The notes under the pieces were generated by a model that did no database searches, had not been told where the DNA came from, and saw nothing but the letters and a program-made list of their open reading frames with translations. This document shows, one piece after another, positions 35,466-48,018 of a stretch of DNA of 64,000 nt (positions are counted from its first letter, which is position 1; each line of letters begins with the position of its first letter). The translations under genes and the position numbers were made by a program. Origin of the DNA: Chrysemys picta bellii (Eukaryota > Chordata > Testudines > Emydidae); assembly GCF_011386835.1 (NCBI RefSeq), contig NC_088795.1, forward strand, positions 118,561,434-118,625,433. Direction: 5' to 3'.

Positions 35466-35919
35466 GGAATAGTTACCACAAGGAAACGAAAATGTAAAGC
35501 CCTTCTGGACTGGATCCCACCATATCTTACTGAGCTTTTGACTGTCACAGTTACCAGGCAACTGCATCTCTGACCCCTCCTGATTTCTTCTTGCATACCC
35601 CCTCCCTAAGTCCCAGGCCTCGAGCCATCACCTCTCTCTTGCAGTGGGATCATGTGATGGTTGCACAACCATGGTTTCCCTCCACATGTCTGACTTATGT
35701 CAACTCCCTGCAAAATTATATAAATGTGTTCATGTAATAATGAGATCCACAGCTGTACATTAACTATTTCAGTGATAGAGCGCAATATCCTTTAAATCTG
35801 GCATTCTAGAATTTGAGATGTCTTTGTTGAGGACAAATAAAGAATGCAGATTGACCTAGAGAGAACAGAAGTGCCCAAAACTGAGTAGCATAGAAGTATG
35901 GATAGAAAGTTAGGAAACA

Positions 35920-36230
35920 AGGTTCATCTTGGAAAAATTAATCCTCCTGGAAAAAAATTATCCAACCATTATATGCTTAATGGGGGACAGATCCTTGAAA
36001 AGCAGTAATGCTAGAAAAAGATCCAAAGGTGATAATGCACAGCAATGCAATATAACAGCAAAACAGCCAGTCTGTGTATTGGGTTGCATATACGCAGTGG
36101 TATCATGTATCAAGGAGATGATAGTTGCTCTCTCTGCACCAGTGGTGAGACAACTCCTGTTATATGGAGGTAGGTCAAGATGCTGGTAAACTAGAAGGAA
36201 GTCCAGAGAAGATTAACAAAAATTCTTGAG
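35920..36230 (+). mobile_element. CR1/L3-like LINE fragment, 5' half
   Basis: 'gacagatccttgaaaagcag' to 'ggtgagacaactcctgttat' then 'gtccagagaagattaacaaa' follow the ORF2 C-terminal order of CR1-like elements (SKAIVYGC..ALVSDIDT.. style). The continuation lies beyond the SINE, from 36449. Confidence 0.6.
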
Positions 36231-36231
36231 A

Positions 36232-36448
36232 CTGTAATGATAATTAAATAAATAATAAATTAATGGAGATATCCCATCTCCTAGAACTGGAAGGGACCTT
36301 GAAAGGTCATCGAGTCCAGCCCCTGCCTTCACTAGCAGGACCAAGTACTGATTTTGCCCCAGATCCCCAAGTGGCCCCCTCAAGGATTGAACTCACAACC
36401 CTGGGTTTAGCAGGCCAATGCTCAAACCACTGAGCTATCCCTCCCCCC
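36232..36448 (-). mobile_element. tRNA-derived SINE, antisense, inserted into a CR1-like element
   Basis: Same subfamily as 18620-18828. 'taatggagatatcccatctc' starts the tail side and 'ccactgagctatccctcccc' is the tRNA head in reverse complement. It interrupts the LINE fragment at 35920-36700. Confidence 0.9.
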
Positions 36449-36720
36449 ATATATTCTTTGATATATGAAGAAAGAATGAAACAGCTAAACAGGAATAGCA
36501 TGACTCTAAGACAATAGAGGTATATGATAACTATGTACAAGTGTTTGTAGAGTATAAAAAGCAAGTAAGGAAAGAATTGTTCTAGGGTAGTCTCAATGGT
36601 TATAACTAGAGCTGATCGGATAAGACTGAGGAAAGGAAAAATTAGGGTGAATATCAAGTAACAGCTTTTGGTAATGAGATCTGTTAGACTTTGAAATGGA
36701 CTTTTAAGGAAAGACAAATT
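36449..36720 (+). mobile_element. CR1/L3-like LINE fragment, 3' half
   Basis: 'tatatgaagaaagaatgaaa', 'gactctaagacaatagaggt' and 'aggggtgaatatcaag'-like segments continue the same element after the SINE. Confidence 0.5.
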
Positions 36721-36756
36721 GATAGAACCCCTGTTGCTTGTCACCTGACACTAGAC

Positions 36757-37505
36757 CAGGGGTCGGCAACCTTTCAGAAGTGGTGTGCCGAGTCTTCATT
36801 TATTCACTCTAATTTAAGGTTTGGCATGCCAGTAATATATTTAAACATTTTTAGGAGGTCTCTCTCTATAAGTCTATATTATATAACTAAACTATTGTAC
36901 GTAAAGTAAACAAGGTTTTTAAAATGTTTAAGAAGCTTCATTTAAAATTAAATTAAAATGCAGATCTTATCAGTTTAGTGCAGTGGTTCTTAACCTGGGG
37001 TGCATGCACCCCCAGGGGGTGCAAGACGTGAGATTTTTTTAGAAGGTAAATCATCGAAAACACAAATTAAGCACAGGCACATAAGAACAACTACTTTGTT
37101 TCATCAAACCTATGTATTTATTAACATTATACATGTTCTAACGATTACTGTAATATACAAACAAAGTTTTTAAGTTTTCAAGTTTTTAAGCTAATTGTAG
37201 TGTAATTTTTGATAAGGGCTGCAGAGCGCTGGGACCAGGCCAGGAGCAGAGCCTGGGCTGGCTGCCGGTACCCTAGGCTGGCAGGGGGGCTGAGCAGGAC
37301 TGGAGGCCCGGACCCTAACTGGCAAGGGGCCGGGTGGCTGGAACCACAGACCAGCAGCGAGGTGAGCGGGGCTGGCAGCTTGTATCCCAGGCTGGCAGCA
37401 GGCTGAGCTGGGCCGATGGCCGGGACCCTGGCTGGAAAGGGGACAGCGGCCGGAACCCCAGACCAGCAGCGGGCTGAGCGGCTCAGGTTGCCGACCCCGC
37501 ACTAG
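36757..37505 (+). mobile_element. hAT element with a nested hAT and a GC-rich minisatellite
   Basis: The outer ends are 'caggggtcggcaacctttc' (36757) and 'ggttgccgaccccgcac' (to 37503), classic hAT terminal inverted repeats. At about 36978 a second hAT end, 'gcagtggttcttaacctggg', starts a nested element whose far end was not found. The 37210-37490 interval is GC-rich, with degenerate repeated units around 'ggctggcagcaggctgagc'. Confidence 0.75.
37210..37490. repeat. Degenerate GC-rich tandem repeat inside the hAT element
   Basis: Recurring 'accctaggctggcag', 'ctgagcggggctggcag' and 'accagcagcg' blocks at roughly 50-60 base spacing. Open frames on both strands here come from the composition. 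Confidence 0.55.
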
Positions 37506-37514
37506 ACTGAACAA

Positions 37515-40500
37515 AATACTTAGGGTGAGATCCAGGCCCCATTGAAATCAATGGCAAAACTCTCATTGACTTCAGCAGGACAAGATCTGCTCCTTAATGT
37601 TCTTTATGCAACAATCCTGTGTTGCCTTCCATGGCTTAGATAAGATAACCTAATAGATCTCCTCCATTTCTAAATTCTGTGGGTTAAATACTGAAATCCT
37701 TAACTCAGGCAAAATGACCCTTGACTCCAAAAAGAGCCCTACCTTCAGGATTTAGCCTTATGGACACTTTCTGATACAAACTACAATATGCTAAAAGCCA
37801 AGGCCTGAGAGCTCTTTTGATGTATGGTTCCCTTTGCTCACAACTGAACTTGATGTCTGAATCTTCTCACCTTTCTTTTTTTTAATAAGTACTTATAATA
37901 AGGGTTTTGCATAAAGTGAGACTGTGCAGCCCTGTACTATGTTAAGTGGCTATATGAAGTCATTGACACTTCAGAAACAGTCAAACAATACAGTTGCTTT
38001 ATTACATATGAAAATTTCAAAGACCAAAAAATGGAGGCAGTGAGATGATCACGAATATATAACAGACTATTATTTTTGTTACAGTACCTTCACATAGAGC
38101 CTTGAGTGGAAACATCTGTAGTTATTAAATCTTTTACACTTTTTTATATTTGCAAAGAACAGCTCAATTTTTCACCCTTTTTGTCAGTTGGGAGCATTAT
38201 TTCCATATGAAAATAATTTTGTCCAGTACTTATTCAAATTACTTTGCTTACGGCTGCTATAATTCCCAATTTTCATTACCTTTCATTATCCAGCAGTAGC
38301 TCCTCACTTTAAACTGGCACCATATTAATACTCTGCAGTTGCATAGAAGTGAACATCTAAAATGTACCAGTTGTCAGGTTGTTAATAACAAAAAGTAGCT
38401 GCTTTTTAAACATGCTTGTTTAGCATAAAACTAAATTACAATCATTTGTTTTGCAAGTAGTATTGTACTTGTCACTGGCATAAATAAAACGTGTGATTGT
38501 ACTTTAAAATGTAGCTGGAATTGTGGTTATTTGATTTAACTATTCCATCTGCATCACTTGCCTATCTGGGATGAAAGTCTAGCATTTTTTCTTCCTCCAG
38601 AATACTTCGCACAAACAAGCGGAAGGTGTTTGTTGTTGTATCAGATATGAAAATGTGAAAAGTTCCTTTGCACTAGTCCTGCCTCCGATGACCAGAAATG
38701 ATACAAATATCAGATGGCAGGTCCTCAGCTGGTGTAAATGGTCAGACCTGTTGTCTGCTGGAGATAAGATAATTTATACTAGTTGCAGATCTTCCCCCAG
38801 GATGTGTGAGAGAGGAGGGAATGCAGCTGGGAGGCAATTAGAGAGGGAGCTTAAGAGATTTTGTGGGAGGGAATCTACAACTGGGATAAGGATGGAGTGA
38901 GGAACCTGAATTTCAGAGGCAGCTGGGGAGGAATTTGAGGCAATCTTGTGATGAAAGTAGATGTGAGAGAAACTGGGAGACTTTTCAAAAGACAGGAGGG
39001 AGTCTGCATCTGGGGGAAGAGGTTTGGGGACCTCTGCATAGTCTGGAATCAGGATAATTGGAGAGGTAGGTGAGAAGGATGACCCAGGACACTTGTATGT
39101 GGGAGGGTGCAGAGGCAGTGCAGTGAAAGAGCCATAAGAACATGTGGATGGAGTCAGGAGACAGTTGGAAGTGGAAATAGATAATAGAGGCAGGAAGCAA
39201 TTTCTCAGTTCTTGCTTCACAATCAGGAGAACACATTTTTGGAAATGTGTATTGAAGGGAGACAACACTGTCACAGGGAAGTGCTGGAAAATAAAAAATA
39301 GTTTTAAAGAAACCATTCTGGCTACAGTTTCAGGCAGTGGGAGAAAGGTAGTAAGTGTCTGTAATCTCCACAGCAACTAGACTCAGCTAAGAGAGCACAC
39401 TAAAAAACCCCTCATATCTAGATGGACAGAAGGAAAAACAAGATATTTTAAAAGGTATCGGAAATTCAAAGTACTATGAGAATTACGGGTCATCTCCTAC
39501 AAGTGCTGATTTAGTACCACCTCCTCAGCAGCTTTGGCTAGTGGTGCTCCAGCTATTAACTAAAGCTGCCTCCCACTTTGGGCAAAATTTCCGAGGGAAT
39601 GAGGTGGCAAGAACACCTGCACTCATTCAGGTGTGTGTAGCTGAATGATATGAAAGAATAATTTGTAATTGGTTAAATTCTACATCTTGAAGGCTTACAG
39701 AATGTTGAAAGTATCCATTTGTATGCTTGGGTATTGCATATTAAGTGCATAGGGTACAATATATGATGGGTCTAGAGTATGTTAATCTTCAATTTCTGTT
39801 GCTTTCTCTGCAATGAGACAAGTAGTCATCCAGTTTTTCATCAACTCTTTTCTCTCTCACCATAGCAACACATGCATAAAACAATCTGACCTTGTTGTAG
39901 AAGAGTGGTTTTGTCATTGAAGAACATTGTATCCTTTCAAACAAACAACAGCTGGCATTTACACCGTCTTGTTTAATGGCTCTGATGTCTTAAGGGCTGA
40001 AGGAACCTTGGTCCAGAAACTAACATTCTCCCCCTCACCCCCAACCTCTTGTCATCAGTTGTTTTGCTTTTGCAATCCAAATGTGAGTTTCAGAAAAATT
40101 AAGAAGAATGTTCCATATATTAAATTCCAAAACCAAAGTTAATTCAGCACTGTAGTTTGGATATTCTTTCTTCAGTGTATTTAAAATATCAAGTTATGTT
40201 TCCCACAGCAACTGTAATTTGTACGGGTCCCACTGAGAACATGCAGTTAGCTACACAAGATATTATATATGGTGGTAAAATTTTCTGCATTCATATCAGC
40301 ACACCCCAGTTCAGTGAATTACTGTACTTAAGCATATGCCAAACTACACATGTGAGTATTCCCATTAAGATCAATGGGACTCATCATGTGTGGAGCTCCT
40401 AGGCATGTGCTTTAAATACCTTGCTGAATTGGAACTATGCAGCATGGCATATGGATGTATGCAGTTTGTAACAGGATCCTTAGATTGGAATTTCCCTACT

Positions 40501-40590
40501 TTTGAGCAATTCAGATCTTAACTACAATGTTTTATTAGAATTGTTTTGATTAAATTTAATTTATTGGTTGTTTTCAAAGAAAAGCACAAT
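37515..40590. other. Non-coding DNA, few repeats
   Basis: A 200-codon minus-strand frame (39376-38774) covers a purine-rich stretch on the + strand and shows no domain; I treat it as chance. The ancient repeat motif 'cattgacttcagcagga' is at 37565. No exon recognised. Confidence 0.45.
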
Positions 40591-40619
40591 AGGAGAACTA
40601 TGAGTGCATGTTCAGAGTG

Positions 40620-40806
40620 CATGTGTTACCTAGGGAGGTGGTGGAGTCTCCTTCCTTGGAGGTTTTTAAGGCCCGTCTTGACAAAGCCCTGGCTGGGATG
40701 ATTTAGTTGGGAATTGGTCCTGCTTTGAGCAGGGGGTTGGACTAGATGACCTCTTGAGGTCCCTTCCAACCCTGATATTCTATGATTCTATTATATGATT
40801 CTATGA
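40620..40806 (+). mobile_element. CR1 3' end, sense
   Basis: 'aggtggtggagtctccttcc', 'ttttaaggcccgtcttgac', 'gactagatgacctcttgagg' and terminal 'tctatgattctatt' units are the CR1 3' untranslated region and its 8-base-type tail repeats. It is strongly 5'-truncated. Confidence 0.9.
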
Positions 40807-41818
40807 ACATTTTTGCAGTGTTCAAAAGAATACACTGAACACTTGCTTTGATAACTGCTCAAATTCATATAAATGCATTTTGTACATGAGATTCAAATAA
40901 AAGTACTGAGTACATTTATCTGTATGTCTACAGGTATGTATGTACACACACAGAAAAAAATACAGCTTTTACTGCAATGTGCAGTTCTCCAAATCTAAGC
41001 TTGTTTTGGATTTTTTTTTTTTTTTTTACAGAGAAATTTAAGATTTGAAAAGATGGGAAAATTCTAACAAACATCATCCCTCTTCCATGAATATCTTCCC
41101 AAGTCTTTATTATTTTTAGGTAGCCTTCTGTGTTCTTCAGAAACACATAAAATATGACTGGTATTACATGATTTACTGAATATCATTATTTTTGTTTATG
41201 GCTGTTTTATGGTAAACTCAGTCATCTAAAACTAGTGGTTGTGTTTCATAAGCTGTTGTATTAAAGTAATAAATTGCAGTCACTTTACATTCTCCTTAAC
41301 CCTGAAGCATAAACCAATATACCCTTTTAGCTAGTGCTGTAAATTACACTCCTCTGCTCTGAAGTTTGAAAATAAAAATAGCTAGGATGGAAAAGATGAG
41401 TGTGATGATATGGTCTTCTAGGTTCTTGCAAAAGTCTTTACCAGGATGGCGAATATAGGCATTTGAGGGAAGAATAAATCAGGAAGCTTGTTTGTTCACA
41501 GAGTTCCTGATGGATGAAAGGCTCAGAATGTACAGTGTACATCTTCTGGGCCCTTTTTTCATGTTATATTCAGCAGAAAGTATTTGTGAAGCTTTGCTCC
41601 TATATACCCTTTTGGGGGAAGCATGAGTTGAAGGAGAGTGCAGTCAGGTTCTACTTTCATAGGACTTGTAGAAATTACTACATGATGGAAAACTGAAGGT
41701 ACAACTTCTGGGATGGATTCTGCTCATTGAAAACCCACAAGAACATTTGATGTGACATGTAAATATGAAGCATAAAATTGTGATTTGCTTTCAGCCCAGC
41801 TGTAAAGATGAAGGATGT
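40807..41818. other. Non-coding DNA
   Basis: T-run at about 41012-41029. No gene or repeat named. Confidence 0.45.
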
Positions 41819-42079
41819 TCTTTAAAATCTATAAAAAGAACAGGAGTACTTGTGGCACCTTAGAGACTAACAAATTTATTAGAGCATAAGCTTTCGTGGG
41901 CTACAACCCACTTCTTCGGATGCTATATGCTATATGCATCCGAAGAAGTGGGTTGTAGCCCACGAAAGCTTATGCTCTAATAAATTTGTTAGTCTCTAAG
42001 GTGCCACAAGTACTCCTGTTCTTTTTGAGGATACAGACTAACACGGCTGCTACCCTGAAACCTGTCTTTAAAATCTATA
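41819..42079. mobile_element. Inverted-dimer retroelement insertion with a 15-bp target duplication
   Basis: TSDs 'tctttaaaatctata' are identical at 41819-41833 and 42065-42079. Between them, about 100 bases at the left are the inverse of the right: 'ttcgtgggctacaacccac' at 41893 and 'gtgggttgtagcccacgaa' at 41948. The junction sits at 'gctatatgctatatgc' near 41931. The right side continues uninverted to 'ctgctaccctgaaacctg'. A related single copy is at 48033-48202. The layout fits 5' inversion by twin priming, or a Penelope-like element with inverted ends. Confidence 0.85.
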
Positions 42080-44780
42080 TTAGATGACATTTTAGTGGCA
42101 GAACTTTGCAATTGTACCTTATTGTAGAAATGACTTCTAGCCATAGATATCTGTATTATTGGTTTTAATGATAATCATGTCATCTGTCAGATTTTTTTTT
42201 CCTAACTGTAAAATGAGTATACTTAACCTGTTTCAAGGATGTCCAAGATTAATTAATGAACCCAATGCTGCAAAATTCCTGCTCATGTGAGTAATACCAT
42301 TGATTAATGTCAAAGTGATTACTCACAAGAGTAATGGCTAATCATACAAGGAAGGGGTTTTCAGGATAAACACTGAGTAGAAGTACTTTTATTAATTTTA
42401 TAATGTAACAATACTCTTTCCCTTTATTAAAATCGTTTTTATAGATCTGGTCTGCAGCACTGAGGATGTACTATGGGACTGATATTTCAGCTCTTACTCA
42501 CATGAGTATTCCCGCTTAGTGAGGGCTACTGTATTGGCCCTGTGTATGAGAGCAAACTGTTAAATTATACCAAAAAAATGATATTGTGTTAGCAGTAACA
42601 TTATAGAATAGGGGGGAAATCTAGTATACTGCATATTAAAAAGTTTCTGTAATAAAAAGTCTATTTTTCTGATAGACCTGGTCAAAAAATGAGATGTAAT
42701 TTTCATAACATTGACAAAAAATTCATCCTGCAGCTTTTCATTGGAATTTCTTTGAAAAATTTCATCGAAATGGTGAATTTTGAAAAAGTTTGACCATTTC
42801 GACGTATGATGGGTGAGACCCATAATATTGGAGGCTGATACTATCTCCTTATTTAATTGCAATGGGGGGGGGTGTAGAGTCTTCCAGCATAGCTCTGGAC
42901 ATTCAGTTCTAATTCTGTGCCGTATACTTTAATTGAATTTAAAAAGTAGCATGATACTCGACCAATAAAAAAAGGTTAATGTGTAAGATTACTACTGCAA
43001 GGTGCTGAGCTGTCTAAAACCCCATTGACTTCTGTGCAAGCTGGAGGTGGTCAATACCTATTGGGAGATAGTCAACACATTGCATGATTGGGGACTGAGA
43101 TCTCAAATTGACATCAGGGATTGTTTCCTATTAAAATATTGTTTTAGAAACAAAGCACCTTTAATATCACATACTTAGACAACATTATTTGCCTTGAGTT
43201 CAAAATACAATACTTCCTCTGATATAAAAGCAGAAGATTAAGATGAGAAAGGACAAGTCCTCATCTTAGTTTTGCCCCCCTGCCCTTTGGACAGGAAACC
43301 TGCCCAATAACTCCATCCTGTGGAGTTATACCAGTAGAGGTCTTTGACAAAAAAGCAAAAGCACCTTTTCCCTGCCCAAGGTGTCTACAATATAATTATC
43401 CATTCAAATGTAATTACAGAATGGCTAAATTATTCTTAAACAATCCCAGTGTGTTTTCTGATAGACTCTTCCACATGCAAATAACCATAGATTAAAGTGG
43501 GTTCATGGGGGGGAAATGATGGTATGGGTGACAGAGCAGCTGCCTAGGACCTAAAAGAAGAGAGCAGCTACCTTCACTCATACATAAGGGATTTTATTTG
43601 GCCTAATTGAGGTGGTGTACTAGTAGGAATTAGTCCATGTGTGAATTGTTTGTACTTTGCTTTCATTGTTTAGACAGTTCAGTGTAATGAACTGTCAGTC
43701 TTTCCTCTATTATGGGTTTTACTTCTCAGTAGAGGCTTTTTCAAGCAAAGTTTTGTCTCCAAGGTTAATGCTGGAGGAGGTTTTCCCTTGGGACAGGCCA
43801 AAAAGGTTGGGATTTTGGAGCAGGGAATGAAGAAGTTGAGTTAACCCAGTTAAATCTTCCAGGAGGGGGTTCCTGTGTGTCTGGAAAACTCTCTTTTATT
43901 GAGAATCTGAACTAAATATGCTGGAAGTAGAGGAATTTAGGATGCAATATTTTGTGAGTTTGTATCTCTCTCTCTCTCTCTCTGCATAATAAACACTTGT
44001 GCACTGATTGGTCATTTTTCTTTGGGGACTATTTAATTTTCCTCCATAACAGAATACCCTACACTCAAACCTCCACATCTCACCTGTCTTCTGAAACCGA
44101 CCCCTCATTTCTTAAATAAAAAAAGATGTAAAAGTTCAGTGCAATGCACAAATTTGTTGCTCATGTTTTTGATTGTTCATATGATGTATTCCATATGTTT
44201 TGCAGATATTTAGATTGTTCTTCTTTGGTCAAGGACCATGTCTTTCTGTTTGTTCTGTAAGATACCCCACTCCAAAACAATAATCCATTCAAATGGCATG
44301 GTGGCATCATCAGATAAAGTTTCTGATGTAAGTATTGCCTCTATTCTAGAATAAAGGAGTCTGCTGTTTTAATTTGATAACTTTAAAGAGAGCAATTTAT
44401 ATATTTAATGGAGGAAAAGTCCCCTCTATTTTAAACATTAACTCATAGTGTGTGTGTACATATTAAACAGCTTTACTATACAGGTGAAAAAGCGATGTGA
44501 ATTATCCATACTTTATATAAATAAGATACTGTAGGTATTTATTCTGTCAGGGCCAGATTACTTGTAAATATGCAATAAAAATTTGAGCGATTTATTTATT
44601 TATTTATTGTTACTTATTCAGGAAGGGTTCAATTTGTGCCTCTCCTCTTAGTGAGTTAAGCTCTCCCAGACACTTCAGTGACAGATCTGCCCCAGTTTTC
44701 CATTCTGTAGAACCAGATGATTCAGGGACACGTGAGGCATTTTGCGGGGTTCTTTTGAAGATGTGTGCCTGTGCAGCAAG
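42080..44780. other. Non-coding DNA with old repeats
   Basis: 42672-42800 is a degenerate A/T-rich DNA repeat related to 9262-9478. A (TC)n microsatellite lies at 43964-43983, and (TTTA)n at 44589-44611. 44190-44270 resembles an old dispersed repeat ('aaggaccatgtctttctg'), seen in the opposite orientation at 50700-50825. Confidence 0.5.
43964..43983. repeat. (TC)n microsatellite
   Basis: About ten CT/TC dinucleotides in a row. Confidence 0.9.
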
Positions 44781-44799
44781 CACCCTATTGGCTCACAGT

Positions 44800-45200
44800 T
44801 AAGGCTAAGATTTTGTTATGGATATTTTTAGTAAAAGTCAGGGACAGGTCACAGGCAATAAAGAAAAATTCATGGAAGCCTGTGACCTGTCCCTGACTTT
44901 TACTAAAAATATCCTTGACAAAATGGAGAGCCACTGGGCAGCTGCTGGGAGCCCGGCTGGGAGTTTTGGGGCTCCCCACCACCCATGGGGGCTTAGAGCT
45001 CCAGGGTCCCCCTTCACCTGTGGCACCAAGCTGCGGGGTCCCCCCAGCCGCCTGTGGTGGCCGGGAGCTCTGAGGGTAGCGGGGGTCCCCGGCCGCCTGC
45101 AGCGGCTTGGAGTTCAGGGGCCACAGGTACCCCGCAGCTCCCAGCCACCGCTGGCTGAAGTCATGGACTCCGTGACTTCCATGACAAAATCGTAGCCTTA
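44800..45200. mobile_element. hAT MITE with a perfect 37-base hairpin and 8-bp target duplication
   Basis: Termini 'taaggctaagattttgt' and 'acaaaatcgtagcctta' are inverted. The flanks 'ctcacagt' (44792-44799) and 'ctcacagc' (45201-45208) form an 8-bp TSD with one change, as for hAT. Inside, 44820-44856 and 44878-44914 are perfect 37-base inverted repeats (core 'gtcagggacaggtcacaggc') around a 21-base spacer. The rest is a GC-rich filler with chance frames on both strands. Confidence 0.85.
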
Positions 45201-45209
45201 CTCACAGCA

Positions 45210-47020
45210 TATAACAGTCCTCTGATGCTCAGCAAGATACTGAGTGATGCAGTTCCAGGATAAGAGCTTCAATCTGGGCTCCCTGCACTCTCTCAGTTGC
45301 AGTTTTAGAGCGTGGAGAGTGGGGGGGGAGCACAGATCAGTGCTGTAATTCCCTGCTCTGCTTCCTGAAAGCTGAGAGGGGAGTGAAGATTCATTTAGCT
45401 ACCCAGATGTGAGGAAAATGAGGTTACAGGACTAGCCCAAGTCACACAATGAGTTAAAGGGAGATAAAGCCTGGAGCAGAACAATTCCTCTGATACAATT
45501 TGGAAATCATCCCAGCAAATAAAAATACCTACTATGGGGTAAAGGGGAGAATGTAGAAGATACTTCAGCTAGTGAAAATAGCAATTCCTCGCTTTTTGTG
45601 TGCACCTCTATGCTTAGGGAAAGTATTAATGAAAAACAACCTCTAACAGCACTTGTAATCTATCTGTGGATACAGTGGCCAATCTTTTCATCTGTTGATC
45701 TGTGCTGCATTAGTGTAATTTTCTTATAAGGTCCCAATGAGGTCTGCTGGCAACATCTACTACGTGGCAGTTAAGAAGAGGCAGAAAGAAGATGACCCAG
45801 AGCTGCCAGCTGGAATATGCACTGCTGCTATCATTTGAATAACCCACAGAACTTTCTGTTTCTTTCTTTTCAGCCTTTGTTTCAAGTGACCACTATACTT
45901 CATTGTAATAGATGCTTCCTGAATAAGTTGGGGGTGGTGTTTAAAATGGGGGCTGTCTTTGGGGTTTATGGAAGAGAGAGAAACTGAAAAAAACTCACTC
46001 AAAATAACTTTTTGTTCTGGCAATAAAAAGATTTGAAGGTTAATTGAAACAACACCACAACCCTAGCCTTATTTTTCTCTTTTGTCTTTAATCTGTATAA
46101 GCAACTGTATAAATAATCTGTATACATAACTCTCTTTACTATGCATTTCTGGTAACAAGCTAGATTGTTGTAAGATATACCTAGCTCAGTTCGGGATCTG
46201 AAACTTTCTGTTGGAATCTAGGAAAACACTGATACACCTGGTGCAGATCAATGGAATTGTAGCTACTTAGACCACAATTTGAGTTTGACCTCTTAAACCC
46301 ATGTTAATAGTTAGGTGCATCTTTTACTGTGGCTATATAAAATATCCTTTTTCCTAATCTTTGGGCTATCTGAGCATATTGACTTTTTAAATTATTTTTT
46401 AGCTAAATGGCTAGCAAAATGAAAAATGTACATTTGTTTTTGTGTGAGCACTACCCAATGTGGTCAGGGATCTAACCAGCAGCACCTGTCTCTACTGGAT
46501 GGGGATGAAAGTAGCTCTTGCACCCCATCCACTCTTCTGAATGGCATTTTAGCAAGGAAGCACAAACATTTTTAAACATGTGCAAGGCTGAACCTCAGCC
46601 AAGGAAGATTGTGCTCCCACTTTAGGACATTGGAGGATTTCGTGAAAGCACTGTGAAGTCCCCTACCATCAATTACAAGAGCTTGACTGTCATATGTGGC
46701 AATGGGTCTGTCCTGAGTCACACTGTTCCCTTGAGAAAGGGTAGGTGTGAAATGTCTAATGTATGATTGTTACCACAATAAAGGATTCCATCATGAGCAC
46801 TTTGATGCCCAGGGAGCCCACAGGACTTCAAGAGTTGTGTTTACATTAGAAAATTAAAAAGAACTATCAGTTTCATTAGTTCTAACCTTTGGTATGAAAT
46901 AAATGAACAATCACATTGCCAAGTACCCTGTCCTACTGCTAGTGACTGCAGTTTTGCTTTAGATTTGCTTGTTTGTGAGATAAGACTTTAAACTTAGTAT
47001 GACATAGTTATGGAATGTAA
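45210..47020. other. Non-coding DNA with a MIR-like remnant
   Basis: 45408-45470 ('aaatgaggttacaggactag' then 'cccaagtcacacaatgagtt') looks like the middle of a MIR SINE. No gene seen. Confidence 0.45.
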
Positions 47021-47027
47021 GTGCATG

Positions 47028-47140
47028 AATAGGTGTCTCTGTGCCACAGTTCCCCACCTGTAAAATGGAGATATTAAGCACTTCCCTACCTCACAGGAGT
47101 TCTAGGAGGACAAATACACTAAAGACCATGAGTGTTCAGA
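47028..47140 (+). mobile_element. MIR SINE
   Basis: 'gtctctgtgccacagttccc', 'cctgtaaaatggagatatta', 'ccctacctcacagg' and 'aggacaaatacactaaagac' follow the MIR consensus order. Confidence 0.85.
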
Positions 47141-48018
47141 TACTATAGTATTAGGAGTCAAGAAAAAATATTTTAGTAATGTTTATCAAATCACTCAGTA
47201 GTTAATCTCTTGATAACTCTTTATATTCTTCTTACAGTTATCTTCAATTTAGCTTAGCAATTGTAATTCATTTCAATCTTTCATTGTGCAAACGGATTGA
47301 TTTTCAATACTTGTTGGCTTGACCGAATAGCCATTTTTCTTCTTCAAGTAATATTCCCCTCTCCTCCTCATACTAGGCTTTGGACTTCAAAGCTTACATT
47401 AAGTCCTGAACAAGCCAAGGTGTTGAATGGAGCAGACATTCTTTGGGGAAAGTCCACTCCTCCCGTGGAACAGCCAGTGCCCATCTTTTAACATGATCCC
47501 CCTTTAGTCAGTTATGGTCTCCAAATGGAGTTTCATCTAAGCCCTCATCCTAAAAGATGATCGTTTTGCTGCAATGTCGTGAGGGAAAGTTGGTTCAAGT
47601 GAGGGGGAAATATAAGAATTTGCATCTCTCCATCTATGATACAGACAGCATCCCTCTACAAGCAAACAATTATTCATTCTAATTAAACAGTTATTAATTC
47701 TAATTAAAAAGAAACCTACATTGTGGATCCCAGTGACTCAAGTTTTGTTTTAAAACAAATGTTTTAAAAGACAAATTTTATAGAAGTGTACTCCTGATGT
47801 TTTTTTTAATACAACTGAAACAGATTTGCCTTCAAACATTCACCTTCATTGTTGCAACATTGTACTAATGGATGAGACAGCCAGACTGTGAAACTGCAGT
47901 ATGATGGCTTAGTTCTGTTTCTGTGTAAGCTAAGGCTTCTTCTGGCCTCAGTGGGAGCTGGATCAGACCTCAAGTCTGTTTCCACTGTGAAAACGGTGTG
48001 AAGAGCAAAAAAGTAAAC
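47141..48018. other. Non-coding DNA
   Basis: No feature named; 'tcagtgggagctggatcag' near 47948 is an ancient-repeat motif. Confidence 0.4.

Noticed and set aside
37210..37490. Tandem repeat considered as a CRISPR-like array
   Set aside because: Units are degenerate, contiguous and GC-rich within a hAT element in a vertebrate genome; there are no regular repeats with unique spacers.
38774..39376. 200-codon open frame on the minus strand
   Set aside because: The + strand is purine-rich here, which gives a Ser/Pro/Leu-rich chance frame; there is no domain, repeat or splice evidence.
44262..44330. Possible HMG20-like exon with acceptor and 'gat|gtaagt' donor
   Set aside because: In the needed phase it stops before the donor, and the surrounding text looks like an old dispersed repeat also found inverted at 50700-50830.
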